DNA of 64,000 nucleotides from NCBI RefSeq assembly GCF_014196495.1, contig NZ_JACIDT010000011.1:93046-157045 (forward strand), read 5' to 3'. How positions within the stretch are numbered: the stretch's first letter is position 1; each line of letters opens with the position of its first letter. A program made the translations under genes and the position numbers. Below, piece by piece: positions 33,345 through 42,536 of this stretch. The notes beneath the pieces were generated by a model. The model did no database searches. It was not told the origin of the DNA and saw only the letters and a list, made by a program, of their open reading frames with translations. The DNA comes from Sphingobium jiangsuense (lineage in GTDB: Bacteria > Pseudomonadota > Alphaproteobacteria > Sphingomonadales > Sphingomonadaceae).

Positions 33345-34616
33345 GTGCTCTCGCATGAAGATAATGAGACGCTGGTGCGCATTGGCCCCGGAACCGCGAT
33401 GGGCAATCTCATGCGCCGCTTCTGGATGCCCGCGCTGCTGGAAAGCGAACTGCCGGAAAAGGACGGCAAGCCGGTGCGCATCCGCCTGCTGGGCGAGGAT
33501 CTGGTCGCGTTCCGCGACAGCGAGGGGCGGATCGGCCTGCTCGACGAGCATTGCCCGCATCGCGGATCCTCGCTGGCGCTCGGCGTCAACGGCGAATGCG
33601 GGTTGCGCTGCCTGTTCCACGGCTGGAAATTCGACGTGACCGGCCAGTGCACCGATACCCCGGCCGAGCCGGAAGGCGCGACGCTGGCGAAGGCGATGCG
33701 GGTGAAAGCCTATCCCACGCGCGTCGCGGGCGGCATGATCTGGACCTATATGGGGCCGAAGGAAGAGGAACCGGCCTTTCCGCATTTCCCGTGGTTCGAC
33801 ATGCCGGAGGGGCATTGCGAGGCGTTCAAGGTCATCTACGAATGCAATTATGCGCAGGCGATCGAGGGCGCGATCGATTCCGCCCATGCGGGCGTGCTGC
33901 ACCGGGAAAGCCCCTGGGGCGAGGAAGCGAAATATCCGCATGAGCGCGACCTGCGGCCCAAGCTGGAGGTGGAATTCACCAATTACGGCCTGCGCTATTG
34001 CGCGGTGCGCAAGGACGAGGGGCTGGGCCATGCGCGCATCACGCAGGTGCCGCTGCCCTTCTGGACCTTCATCCCGCCCGACGGCGGCAACGCGCCGGTC
34101 TTCCGCCGCAACCGCCGCCTCATCAACGCCTTCGTGCCGCGCGACGACGTGACGACCTGGCATATCCAGTTCTTCTACGACGAGACCCACCCGATCGACC
34201 GTGAGCACCGCATCGCCGAGGCGGGCACCCGGCATGACGAGAATTTCTTCAAGCTCGTCGGCATGAAGCAATGGTATAATCAGGATCGCGAGATGATGCG
34301 CACCACCAACATGTCCGGCATCGTCGGCATCGCCGCGCAGGACCATGCGGTCAGCGAGACGATGGGCAGGATCGCCGACCGGACGAAGGAGCATCTGGGC
34401 CGCACCGACATGGCGGTGGTCGCCTGGCGGCGGCTGATGCTGAAGGCCGCGCGGGAAATCGAGGCGACCGGCAAGCTGACCCAGATCCCGCAGGCCAATC
34501 TCGACTGGAACGCCATCACCGCGGAAACCTTCGTCTTTCCGATGCAGGAGAAAAGCTGGAAGGACGTGATGCCGCTGCCCGCCGAGTTGCAGCCGCATCT
34601 GTCCAGCGCCGCCTGA
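33345..34616 (+). CDS. Rieske oxygenase alpha subunit, phthalate 4,5-dioxygenase type
   Basis: A 423-residue oxygenase starting at GTG with GGAG 8-11 bp before it. Rieske ligands are C70, H72, C89 and H92; the mononuclear iron site is D178, H181, H186 (DSAHAGVLH). The opening HEDNETLVRIGPGTAMGNLM is the signature start of phthalate dioxygenase oxygenase and of LigXa-like biphenyl O-demethylases. It therefore probably hydroxylates or demethylates a carboxylated or dimeric aromatic. It is followed 22 bp later by an amidohydrolase. No reductase is adjacent. Confidence 0.9.
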   Translation: MLSHEDNETLVRIGPGTAMGNLMRRFWMPALLESELPEKDGKPVRIRLLGEDLVAFRDSEGRIGLLDEHCPHRGSSLALGVNGECGLRCLFHGWKFDVTGQCTDTPAEPEGATLAKAMRVKAYPTRVAGGMIWTYMGPKEEEPAFPHFPWFDMPEGHCEAFKVIYECNYAQAIEGAIDSAHAGVLHRESPWGEEAKYPHERDLRPKLEVEFTNYGLRYCAVRKDEGLGHARITQVPLPFWTFIPPDGGNAPVFRRNRRLINAFVPRDDVTTWHIQFFYDETHPIDREHRIAEAGTRHDENFFKLVGMKQWYNQDREMMRTTNMSGIVGIAAQDHAVSETMGRIADRTKEHLGRTDMAVVAWRRLMLKAAREIEATGKLTQIPQANLDWNAITAETFVFPMQEKSWKDVMPLPAELQPHLSSAA

Positions 34617-34638
34617 TCCTGAGGACGGCAGGCGCGCC

Positions 34639-35433
34639 ATGATGGTGGTCGATACCCATTGCCACGCCTCGTCCCGCTGGTACGAGCCGGTCGACACCCT
34701 GCTGTTCGCCATGGACCGGTGCGGCGTCGACAAGGCCGTGCTGGTGCAGATGCTGGGCAGCACCGACAGCGCCGAGATGCAGGCGGCGTGCCGGGCGCAT
34801 GCGGACCGCTTCGTCTTCGTCGGCGCCGTCGATCCGCGGGCGGCCGACCCGGTGGGGGCGGTGGAGCGGGCGGCCGAAAGCGGCGCGGCCGGGCTGCGCC
34901 TGCGCGCGGCATGGCGCGCCGCGGGCGAGGACCCGCTGGCGCCGTGGCGCGCGGCCGAGCGGGCCGGGCTGCGCGTGTCGCTGGTCGGCCCGGTGGCCGG
35001 CTTCATCGACGGCAAGCTGGCCGAGGTCGCCGCCGCCTGCCCCCGGCTGCCGATCCTCCTCGAACATCTGGGCGGGCTGGCGCGGCCCGATGCGGGCGAC
35101 CGCGACGCCGCGCTGCCCGCGCTGTGCGATCTGGCGCGCCATCCCAATATCGCGGTGAAGCTGCCGGGGCTGGGGCAACTCGCGCCGCGCCTGCCCGATC
35201 TCGACGCTGCGCCGGTGCCGCTCGACCTCGACGGGGTGCGGCCGCTGCTCGATGCGGTGCTGCGCGCTTTCACGCCGCAACGGCTGATGTGGGGCAGCGA
35301 TTTCCCCCCGGTCGCCGCGCGCGAGGGCTATGCCAATGCGCTGGAATGGACCCGCGCTTTCCTCGCCGAGTATTGGCCCGATGCGGTCGGCCCCTGCATG
35401 GGCGAGACGGCGCGGACGATCTTCCGCTTGTAG
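34639..35433 (+). CDS. Amidohydrolase-superfamily (LigI-like) hydrolase
   Basis: A 264-residue amidohydrolase_2 protein. The metal motif VDTHCHASS is at the N-terminus, with EHLGG near residue 138 and MWGSDFPP near residue 218. It belongs to the same family as the protein at 24270 but is only distantly similar to it. It is cotranscribed with the Rieske oxygenase, so it may hydrolyse a lactone or decarboxylate the product of that enzyme. It is alanine-rich like its neighbours, with no sign of foreign origin. Confidence 0.84.
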   Translation: MMVVDTHCHASSRWYEPVDTLLFAMDRCGVDKAVLVQMLGSTDSAEMQAACRAHADRFVFVGAVDPRAADPVGAVERAAESGAAGLRLRAAWRAAGEDPLAPWRAAERAGLRVSLVGPVAGFIDGKLAEVAAACPRLPILLEHLGGLARPDAGDRDAALPALCDLARHPNIAVKLPGLGQLAPRLPDLDAAPVPLDLDGVRPLLDAVLRAFTPQRLMWGSDFPPVAAREGYANALEWTRAFLAEYWPDAVGPCMGETARTIFRL

Positions 35434-35516
35434 CAGCCGCCGATTCGTCGTTATCCCACCGGGAAAATGGATGCATTGGCGGACTGAATGGGGCAGATAT
35501 TCGCCAATAATAGATA

Positions 35517-35530
35517 AATTGGATCCAATT
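35517..35530. promoter_or_regulatory. VanR-type operator (perfect 14-bp palindrome)
   Basis: AATTGGATCCAATT is a perfect palindrome that contains ATTGGATCCAAT, the known operator of VanR, the vanillate-responsive GntR repressor of Caulobacter. It lies 67 bp before the O-demethylase gene, whose expected product group (vanillate demethylation) fits. TAATAG/TAGATA sequences just upstream may be the -10. Confidence 0.75.
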
Positions 35531-35597
35531 ATTGCGATCCGCCCTTTCCCTCGCTATGGTCGGCGCACCACCGGCAACAGCGAAGGAGAGGATGCCC

Positions 35598-36995
35598 ATG
35601 ACCAGCCTGCAGGAGAAAATGGATCGCGCCGGAGGGGCGCTGGAGATGCTCCGGACATCGCCGATCGGCCAATATGTCTTCCCTGTCGCGCCCGAATTCT
35701 CCAACTGGCGGGACGAGCAGGAGGCATGGACGCGTTCCGCCGTGCTGCTCGACCAGTCGCACCATATGACCGACCTCTATATCGAGGGCCTCGACACCAT
35801 CCGCCTGTTCGCGGATTTCGGTATCAACAATTTCCGCACTTTCCGGCGCAACAAGGCGAAGCAGTTCGTCGCCTGCAACCATGACGGCCATGTCATCGGC
35901 GATGCGATCCTGTTCGGGCTCGACGATTTCCGCGTCAACCTGGTCGGCCGTCCGCATGTGCCGAACTGGATCCAATATAACGCGCTGAACTGGGGCTATG
36001 ACGTGGTGGTGGAGCGCGACGAGCGCAGCCTCGACAATGGGCGCGGCCGCCGCAGCTACCGCTTCGAGGTGCAGGGGCCGAACGCCTGGGCGCTACTGGA
36101 AAAGCTGAACGGCGGGCCGATCGACGACATCCGCTTCTTTTCCATGGGGCAGATCACCATCGCCGGACGCCGCGTGCGCGCGCTCAAGCACGGTATGGCG
36201 GCCGCGCCCGGCCTCGAACTCTGGGGCCCAGCGCCGGAGGCGGAGGAAGTCCGCGCCGCGATACTGGAGGCGGGGCGCGACCTCGGCCTGGTGCAGGGCG
36301 GCGGCCGCGCCTATTCGACCGCGAGCACGGAATCGGGCTGGTTCGCCTCCGTCCTGCCCGCCATCTACAACGACCCGAAGCTCGCCGGCTATCGCGAATG
36401 GCTGCCCGCCGCCTCGTTCGAGGGCAATGCGTCGCTAGGCGGCAGCTACGTTTCGGACAGGATCGAGGACTATTACGTCACCCCGTGGGACTGCGGCTAT
36501 GACTTCGTGGATTTCGACCATGAGTTCGTCGGCCGCGACGCGCTGCTCGCCCGGCGGGACGAACCCCGGCTGCGCAAGGTCACGCTGGTCTGGGACATCG
36601 AGGATGTCGTCGCCATCTTCCGCTCGCAATTCGAGGAGGGCGACGCGCGGTGCAAGTTCATGGAGGCCCCGGCGGCCTATTATGCGACCTTCCCGTTCGA
36701 CGCGGTGATGCTGAACGGCGAGCGGATCGGCTTTTCCACCTATGTGGTCTACAGCTCCAACCTGCGCCGCTGGATTTCGCTGGCGCTGATCGACGAGCGC
36801 CATGCGCAGACGGGCGGCGAGGTCGAGGTGATCTGGGGCGAGCCGGACGGCGGAACGCGCCGTCCGCTGGTCGAGCGGCACCGGCAGGCGATAGTGCGCG
36901 CGCGCATCGCCCCCAGCCCGGTGGAGGCGCATGTCCGCGAGGGCTATCGCCCGCAGTCCGCCCGCCCGGCCTCTCCGCCCCGCGTCCCGGCCTGA
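35598..36995 (+). CDS. ligM: Tetrahydrofolate-dependent aryl O-demethylase (LigM/DesA family)
   Basis: A 465-residue protein of the GcvT-fold O-demethylases. LigM of Sphingobium (about 470 aa) moves the methyl group of vanillate or 3-O-methylgallate to tetrahydrofolate; DesA does this for syringate. Landmarks are EMLRTSPIGQYVFPVAPEFS near the N-terminus, VLLDQSHHMTDLYIEGLD, RFEVQGPNAW and the C-terminal GERIGFSTYVVYSSNLRRWI. The start is ATG 35598, 9 bp after AAGGAG; an ATG at 35592 is too close to it. A VanR-type operator lies upstream and a VanR-like regulator 56 bp downstream. Vanillate versus another methoxy acid is not decided. Confidence 0.83.
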   Translation: MTSLQEKMDRAGGALEMLRTSPIGQYVFPVAPEFSNWRDEQEAWTRSAVLLDQSHHMTDLYIEGLDTIRLFADFGINNFRTFRRNKAKQFVACNHDGHVIGDAILFGLDDFRVNLVGRPHVPNWIQYNALNWGYDVVVERDERSLDNGRGRRSYRFEVQGPNAWALLEKLNGGPIDDIRFFSMGQITIAGRRVRALKHGMAAAPGLELWGPAPEAEEVRAAILEAGRDLGLVQGGGRAYSTASTESGWFASVLPAIYNDPKLAGYREWLPAASFEGNASLGGSYVSDRIEDYYVTPWDCGYDFVDFDHEFVGRDALLARRDEPRLRKVTLVWDIEDVVAIFRSQFEEGDARCKFMEAPAAYYATFPFDAVMLNGERIGFSTYVVYSSNLRRWISLALIDERHAQTGGEVEVIWGEPDGGTRRPLVERHRQAIVRARIAPSPVEAHVREGYRPQSARPASPPRVPA

Positions 36996-37051
36996 CGGGC
37001 GCGCGCATTGAGCATTGACTTCGCCGGGCCGAGCCTGTCCATCTGCGCGGG

Positions 37052-37783
37052 ATGAACAACGGATCGCTGGAAAACATCCTCAAGGAGATGATCCTCCGCG
37101 AGGAACTGGCCCCCGGAGAGCGGGTGACCGAGATCGGGCTGTCGGAACGGCTGGGCGTGTCGCGCACGCCCATCCGCACCCTGCTGCCCCGGCTGGCGTC
37201 GGAAGGCTTCCTGACGCCGGTGGGCAAGCGCGGTTTCGCGGTCGCCCGGTTCAGCGACAAGGAGATCTTCAACGCGCTCGACCTGCGCGCGCTGCTGGAA
37301 GGATGGGCCGCGCGCAAGCTGGCCGAGCAGGGCGCCGACCCGGAGGTGCTGGCGGCGCTGGACGACTGCCTTGCCGAGGGCGACAGGCTGTTCGAAAAGC
37401 GCCATCTCGATCTGGAGGACGAGCATCAATATGGGCTGATGAACGCCCGGTTCCATCGCATCATCGTGGAGGCGTGCGGCATCCCGATGCTCGCCCAGTT
37501 CATTGAGCGGCTGAACGTCGTGCCGTTCGTCGCGCCGTCGGTGATCGTGTTCGACCGCATCGGCCTGAGGCGCGCCTTCGACCTGCTGCACCGCGCCCAT
37601 GGCTGCCATCATGCGGTCGTCGAGGCGATCCGCAACCGGGATGCGTTCCGCGCCGAGTTCCTGCTGCGCGACCATGCCAACCACCAACGCGTCAGCATGT
37701 TCGAGCGCCGCAAGGGCAGCGACGAGGGGAACGCGCCGCCGCCTGCCCGCAAAAGGGGCAAGCGGCCGGAAAAGCGGGGCTGA
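37052..37783 (+). CDS. vanR: VanR-like GntR-family regulator (FCD)
   Basis: A 243-residue FCD-type GntR regulator. The winged helix reads SERLGVSRTPIRTLLPRLA, followed by SEGFLTPVGKRGFAVARFSD; segments GERVTEI, LLEGWAARKLAEQG and the mid-protein NARFH align well from memory with Caulobacter VanR (GERIAEI, VLEGFAARRLAERG, NQAFH). VanR represses vanillate demethylase genes and is released by vanillate. Its position behind the LigM-like gene and the exact VanR operator in front of that gene support the assignment. A basic C-terminal tail (KRGKRPEKRG) is an addition. Confidence 0.75.
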   Translation: MNNGSLENILKEMILREELAPGERVTEIGLSERLGVSRTPIRTLLPRLASEGFLTPVGKRGFAVARFSDKEIFNALDLRALLEGWAARKLAEQGADPEVLAALDDCLAEGDRLFEKRHLDLEDEHQYGLMNARFHRIIVEACGIPMLAQFIERLNVVPFVAPSVIVFDRIGLRRAFDLLHRAHGCHHAVVEAIRNRDAFRAEFLLRDHANHQRVSMFERRKGSDEGNAPPPARKRGKRPEKRG

Positions 37784-37893
37784 GGCAGGTCGGGGCGCAG
37801 GCGAGCCGCCCGCCGCGCCGCGTCCTCCGCTTGACAGACTTCCTCCGGACGGAAAGAACGTCCGCTCCCTTCGGAGGCCCCGCGAGTATTTCC

Positions 37894-39450
<1,557 letters not shown>

Positions 39451-39461
39451 CGGCCCGGACG

Positions 39462-39917
39462 TTAGTCTTCCTGCGGCTGGATGATCAGCATCAGCGTCGC
39501 GCGCAGTTCGGCGATGTCGTGCCCGGCCAGCATCGCCTCGAACCGGGCCTCGTGCCGGTCCATCGTCTCTTCGACCGCGCGGTGGCTGCTTTCCCCGGCG
39601 GCGGTCAGCCGCAGCGCACTGGAGCGGCCGTTCATCGGCGTCTTTTCCACCAGCCCCTCGGCGCCTAGGCGCGCGATGATCGGCACCATATTGGCGCGCT
39701 TGATGCCGAGCAGCCGGGCGATGTCGCTTTGCGTGCAGCCGGGATTGGCGCCGATCACCGCCAGCACCGTCGCCTCGACCGGGCTGACCCCGAACGGCGT
39801 CAGCGCGCCGCCCAGATCGGCCATCATCGTCGAGGAGGCGCGGCGCAGCAAATAGCCCAGCCGATGCGCCATGGGATCGGCCAGCGGGGCCGAAGAGGCG
39901 GGTGTGTCCATCGTCAT
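39462..39917 (-). CDS. MarR-family regulator of the vanillin/feruloyl-CoA genes (FerC/FerR-like)
   Basis: A 151-residue MarR protein. The recognition region is TQSDIARLLGIKRANMVPII and the wing contains MNGRSSALRLTAAGESSHR. In Sphingobium SYK-6 the MarR protein FerC represses ferBA and is released by hydroxycinnamoyl-CoA; here the gene is divergent from an aldehyde dehydrogenase and a FerB-like hydratase/lyase. A perfect palindrome in the shared promoter is the likely operator. The assignment to the FerC role is inference from context. Confidence 0.82.
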   Translation of the reverse strand: MTMDTPASSAPLADPMAHRLGYLLRRASSTMMADLGGALTPFGVSPVEATVLAVIGANPGCTQSDIARLLGIKRANMVPIIARLGAEGLVEKTPMNGRSSALRLTAAGESSHRAVEETMDRHEARFEAMLAGHDIAELRATLMLIIQPQED

Positions 39918-39955
39918 CTCCCATATCCGTCGCTGACGGGCCGATCAATTTCATA

Positions 39956-39991
39956 TTGCAACGCGTCGGCTTGATAGTTATGTATCATAAC
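39956..39991 (+). promoter_or_regulatory. Promoter with MarR-type palindrome
   Basis: TTGCAA (39956-39961), 17 bp, TATGTA (39979-39984) form the promoter of the aldehyde dehydrogenase gene. The -10 is wholly inside GTTATGTATCATAAC (39977-39991), a perfect 6+3+6 palindrome 20 bp before the start codon. Binding there would block RNA polymerase. The divergent MarR protein is the obvious ligand. Confidence 0.65.
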
Positions 39992-40010
39992 AATAATCGG
40001 GAGATTGGCA

Positions 40011-41462
40011 ATGTCTGGTATCAGTATTTCTCTTTCCATCGGCGGCGAAGCGCGCGAGTCGGGCGCGCATTTCGAGCGGGTGAACCCGGTGACGGGCGCG
40101 GTCGCCACCCGCGCCGTCGCGGCGAGCGTGGCCGATGCGGTGGCGGCGGTCGATGCCGCGCAGGCCGCCTTCCCCGGCTGGGCGACGCAGGGGCCCAATG
40201 CCCGCCGCGCGCTGCTGATGAAGGCGGCCGACGCGCTCGATGCGAAGGCCGATGCGTTCATCGACGCGATGATGGAGGAAATCGGCGCGACCGAGGGCTG
40301 GGCGCGCTTCAACCTGATGCTGTCCAGCTCCATGGTGCGCGAGGCGGCCGGCCTCACCACCCAGATAGGCGGCGAGGTGATCCCGTCCGACAAGCCGGGC
40401 TGCCTCGCCATGGCGATCCGCGAGCCGGCGGGCGTGGTGCTGTCGATGGCGCCGTGGAACGCGCCGATCATCCTCGCGACCCGCGCGATCGCGGTGCCGC
40501 TCGCCTGCGGCAACACCGTGGTGCTGAAGGCGTCGGAGCAATGCCCGCGCACCCATGGCCTCATCGTCGAGGCCTTCGTCGAGGCCGGTTTCGGCGGCGG
40601 CATCGTCAACCTGATCACCAATGCGCCGCAGGATGCGGGCGAGGTGGTCGGCGCGATGATCGACCATAAGGCGGTGCGCCGGGTCAACTTCACCGGATCG
40701 ACCGCCGTGGGCCGGATCATCGCGAAGCGCTGCGCCGAGAATCTGAAGCCGGTGGTGCTGGAGCTGGGCGGCAAGGCGCCGCTGATCGTGCTGGACGACG
40801 CCGATCTCGACGAGGCGGTGAAGGCGGCGGCGTTCGGCGCGTTCATGAACCAGGGCCAGATCTGCATGTCGACCGAGCGCATCATCGTCGTCGATGCGGT
40901 CGCCGACGCCTTTGTCGAGAAGTTCCGCGCCAAGGTCGCGACCATGGCGGTGGGCGACCCGCGCGAGGGCAAGACGCCGCTGGGCGCGGTGGTCGATCTC
41001 AAGACCGTCGGCCATGTGCAGGGGCTGGTCGAGGATGCGGTGGCGTCCGGTGCGGTGCTCGCCAATGGGGGCGAGGCGAACGGCGTGCTGATGCCCGCCC
41101 ATGTGGTCGACAAGGTCACGCCCGACATGAAGCTGTTCCGCGAGGAAAGCTTCGGCCCGGTGGTCGCGGTGGTGCGCGCGCGGGACGAGGCGCATGCGAT
41201 CGAGCTGGCCAACGACACCGAATATGGCCTTTCCGCCTCGGTCTTCACCCGCGACACCGCGCGCGGCCTGCGCGTCGCGCGGCAGATCCAGTCCGGCATC
41301 TGCCACATCAACGGCCCGACCGTGCATGACGAGGCGCAGATGCCCTTCGGCGGCGTCAAGGCATCCGGCTACGGCAAGTTCGGCGGCAAGGCCGGGATCG
41401 AGAGCTTCACCGAACTGCGCTGGATCACGATGGAGACCGAGCCGGGCCACTATCCAATCTGA
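40011..41462 (+). CDS. Aldehyde dehydrogenase, probably vanillin dehydrogenase
   Basis: A 483-residue NAD(P)+-dependent aldehyde dehydrogenase. MAPWNAP and FTGST are the cofactor region, ELGGKAPLIV holds the catalytic glutamate and NQGQICMSTERI the catalytic cysteine. The length and these motifs fit the vanillin/benzaldehyde/salicylaldehyde dehydrogenase branch (LigV, Vdh). The start is ATG 40011 with GGGAG 7 bp upstream; the TTG at 40005 is not favoured. The next gene, a feruloyl-CoA hydratase/lyase, would make vanillin, which this enzyme would convert to vanillate for the LigM-like demethylase. Confidence 0.87.
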   Translation: MSGISISLSIGGEARESGAHFERVNPVTGAVATRAVAASVADAVAAVDAAQAAFPGWATQGPNARRALLMKAADALDAKADAFIDAMMEEIGATEGWARFNLMLSSSMVREAAGLTTQIGGEVIPSDKPGCLAMAIREPAGVVLSMAPWNAPIILATRAIAVPLACGNTVVLKASEQCPRTHGLIVEAFVEAGFGGGIVNLITNAPQDAGEVVGAMIDHKAVRRVNFTGSTAVGRIIAKRCAENLKPVVLELGGKAPLIVLDDADLDEAVKAAAFGAFMNQGQICMSTERIIVVDAVADAFVEKFRAKVATMAVGDPREGKTPLGAVVDLKTVGHVQGLVEDAVASGAVLANGGEANGVLMPAHVVDKVTPDMKLFREESFGPVVAVVRARDEAHAIELANDTEYGLSASVFTRDTARGLRVARQIQSGICHINGPTVHDEAQMPFGGVKASGYGKFGGKAGIESFTELRWITMETEPGHYPI

Positions 41463-41479
41463 TTTTTCCATTACCTCCC

Positions 41480-41556
41480 CGTTCGGGCTGAGCCTGTCGA
41501 AGCCCTGTTCTTCTTTGAAAAGAAGGGCAGCCTTTCGACGAGCCCAGGGCGAACGG
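41480..41556. repeat. REP-like inverted repeat (family shared with 44314)
   Basis: An imperfect stem of about 23 bp: the left arm begins CGTTCGGGCTGAGCCTGTCG, the right arm ends GAGCCCAGGGCGAACGG, and the loop contains the inner palindrome CTTCTTT/AAAGAAG. A second member of the family lies at 44314-44395. It sits between the aldehyde dehydrogenase and FerB-like genes and may trim or stabilise the mRNA. Confidence 0.75.
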
Positions 41557-41575
41557 TTCAAAAAGGACAATTTGC

Positions 41576-42436
41576 ATGACCCAATTTCTGCATGTGGACG
41601 GTGTCGATCCCGTCGAAATCGAAACCGTCGCCTATACCGTGGAAGACGGTGTCGCATGGGTGAGCCTGAACCGCCCCGACAAGCGCAACTGCATGTCGCC
41701 GCGCCTCAACCGCCAGATGATGCGCGTGCTCGACGAGCTGGAGTTTCGCGAGGATGTCGGCGTGCTGGTGCTGACCGGCGAGGGCACCGCGTGGACGGCG
41801 GGCATGGACCTCAAGGAATATTTCCGCGAGACCGAGGCGCAGGGCCTCAAGGGCACGCGCGGCGCGCAGCGGGAAAGCTATGGCTGGTGGCGCCGCCTGC
41901 GCTGGTACCAGAAGCCGACCATCGCGATGGTCAACGGCTGGTGCTTCGGCGGCGGCTATGGCCCACTGTTCGCCTGCGACCTCGCTTTCGCGGCGGAAGA
42001 GGCGCAATTCGGCCTCAGCGAAATCAACTGGGGCATCCTGCCCGGCGGCGGTGCGGCCAAGGTGGCGACCGAGCTGACCAACTTCCGCAACGCCATGTAT
42101 CATTCGCTGATGGGCGAGAATGTCGACGGCAGGAAAGCCGCCGAATGGGGCTTCGTCAACGAGGCGCTGCCGCTCGACAGGCTGAAGGATCGCGTGACCG
42201 AGGTGGCGAAGGTGCTGCTGACCAAGAACCCGGTCGCGCTGAAGGCCACCAAGGACGCCATCCGCCGCGTGCGCGAAATGACCTACGACAATGCCGAGGA
42301 TTTCCTCGTCCGCGCGCAGGAAGCGGCCAACAGCTTCGACAATGAGGGCCGCAAGGAAGGCATCAAGCAGTTCATCGACGACAAGAGCTACAAGCCCGGT
42401 CTTGGCGCCTACGACAAGACCAAGCAGAAGGCGTAA
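41576..42436 (+). CDS. ferB: Feruloyl-CoA hydratase/lyase (4-hydroxycinnamoyl-CoA hydratase-lyase)
   Basis: A 286-residue crotonase-fold enzyme. It hydrates feruloyl- or coumaroyl-CoA and splits it into vanillin or 4-hydroxybenzaldehyde plus acetyl-CoA. The oxyanion loops TAGMDLKEYF and NGWCFGGGYG are present, as are E149 and W152 in GLSEINWGILPGG, which correspond to Glu143 and Trp146 of the Pseudomonas enzyme, and Tyr82 matching its Tyr75. AAAGGAC precedes the ATG. The CoA ligase FerA, often next to ferB, is not in the window. Confidence 0.9.
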   Translation: MTQFLHVDGVDPVEIETVAYTVEDGVAWVSLNRPDKRNCMSPRLNRQMMRVLDELEFREDVGVLVLTGEGTAWTAGMDLKEYFRETEAQGLKGTRGAQRESYGWWRRLRWYQKPTIAMVNGWCFGGGYGPLFACDLAFAAEEAQFGLSEINWGILPGGGAAKVATELTNFRNAMYHSLMGENVDGRKAAEWGFVNEALPLDRLKDRVTEVAKVLLTKNPVALKATKDAIRRVREMTYDNAEDFLVRAQEAANSFDNEGRKEGIKQFIDDKSYKPGLGAYDKTKQKA

Positions 42437-42536
42437 GGCGCGGCGCGGGCGCGTCCGCCTCACCGGATCGACAGGCCCCGTCTTCGTCATGCGAAGGCGG
42501 GGCTTCGTCCCTGGAAGCAGAGCAGGAGCAGGACCG

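Noticed and set aside
37831..37893. TTG start of the DHA2 transporter
   Set aside because: The 21 extra residues are not typical of the family, and the same bases read TTGACA, more likely a -35 element.
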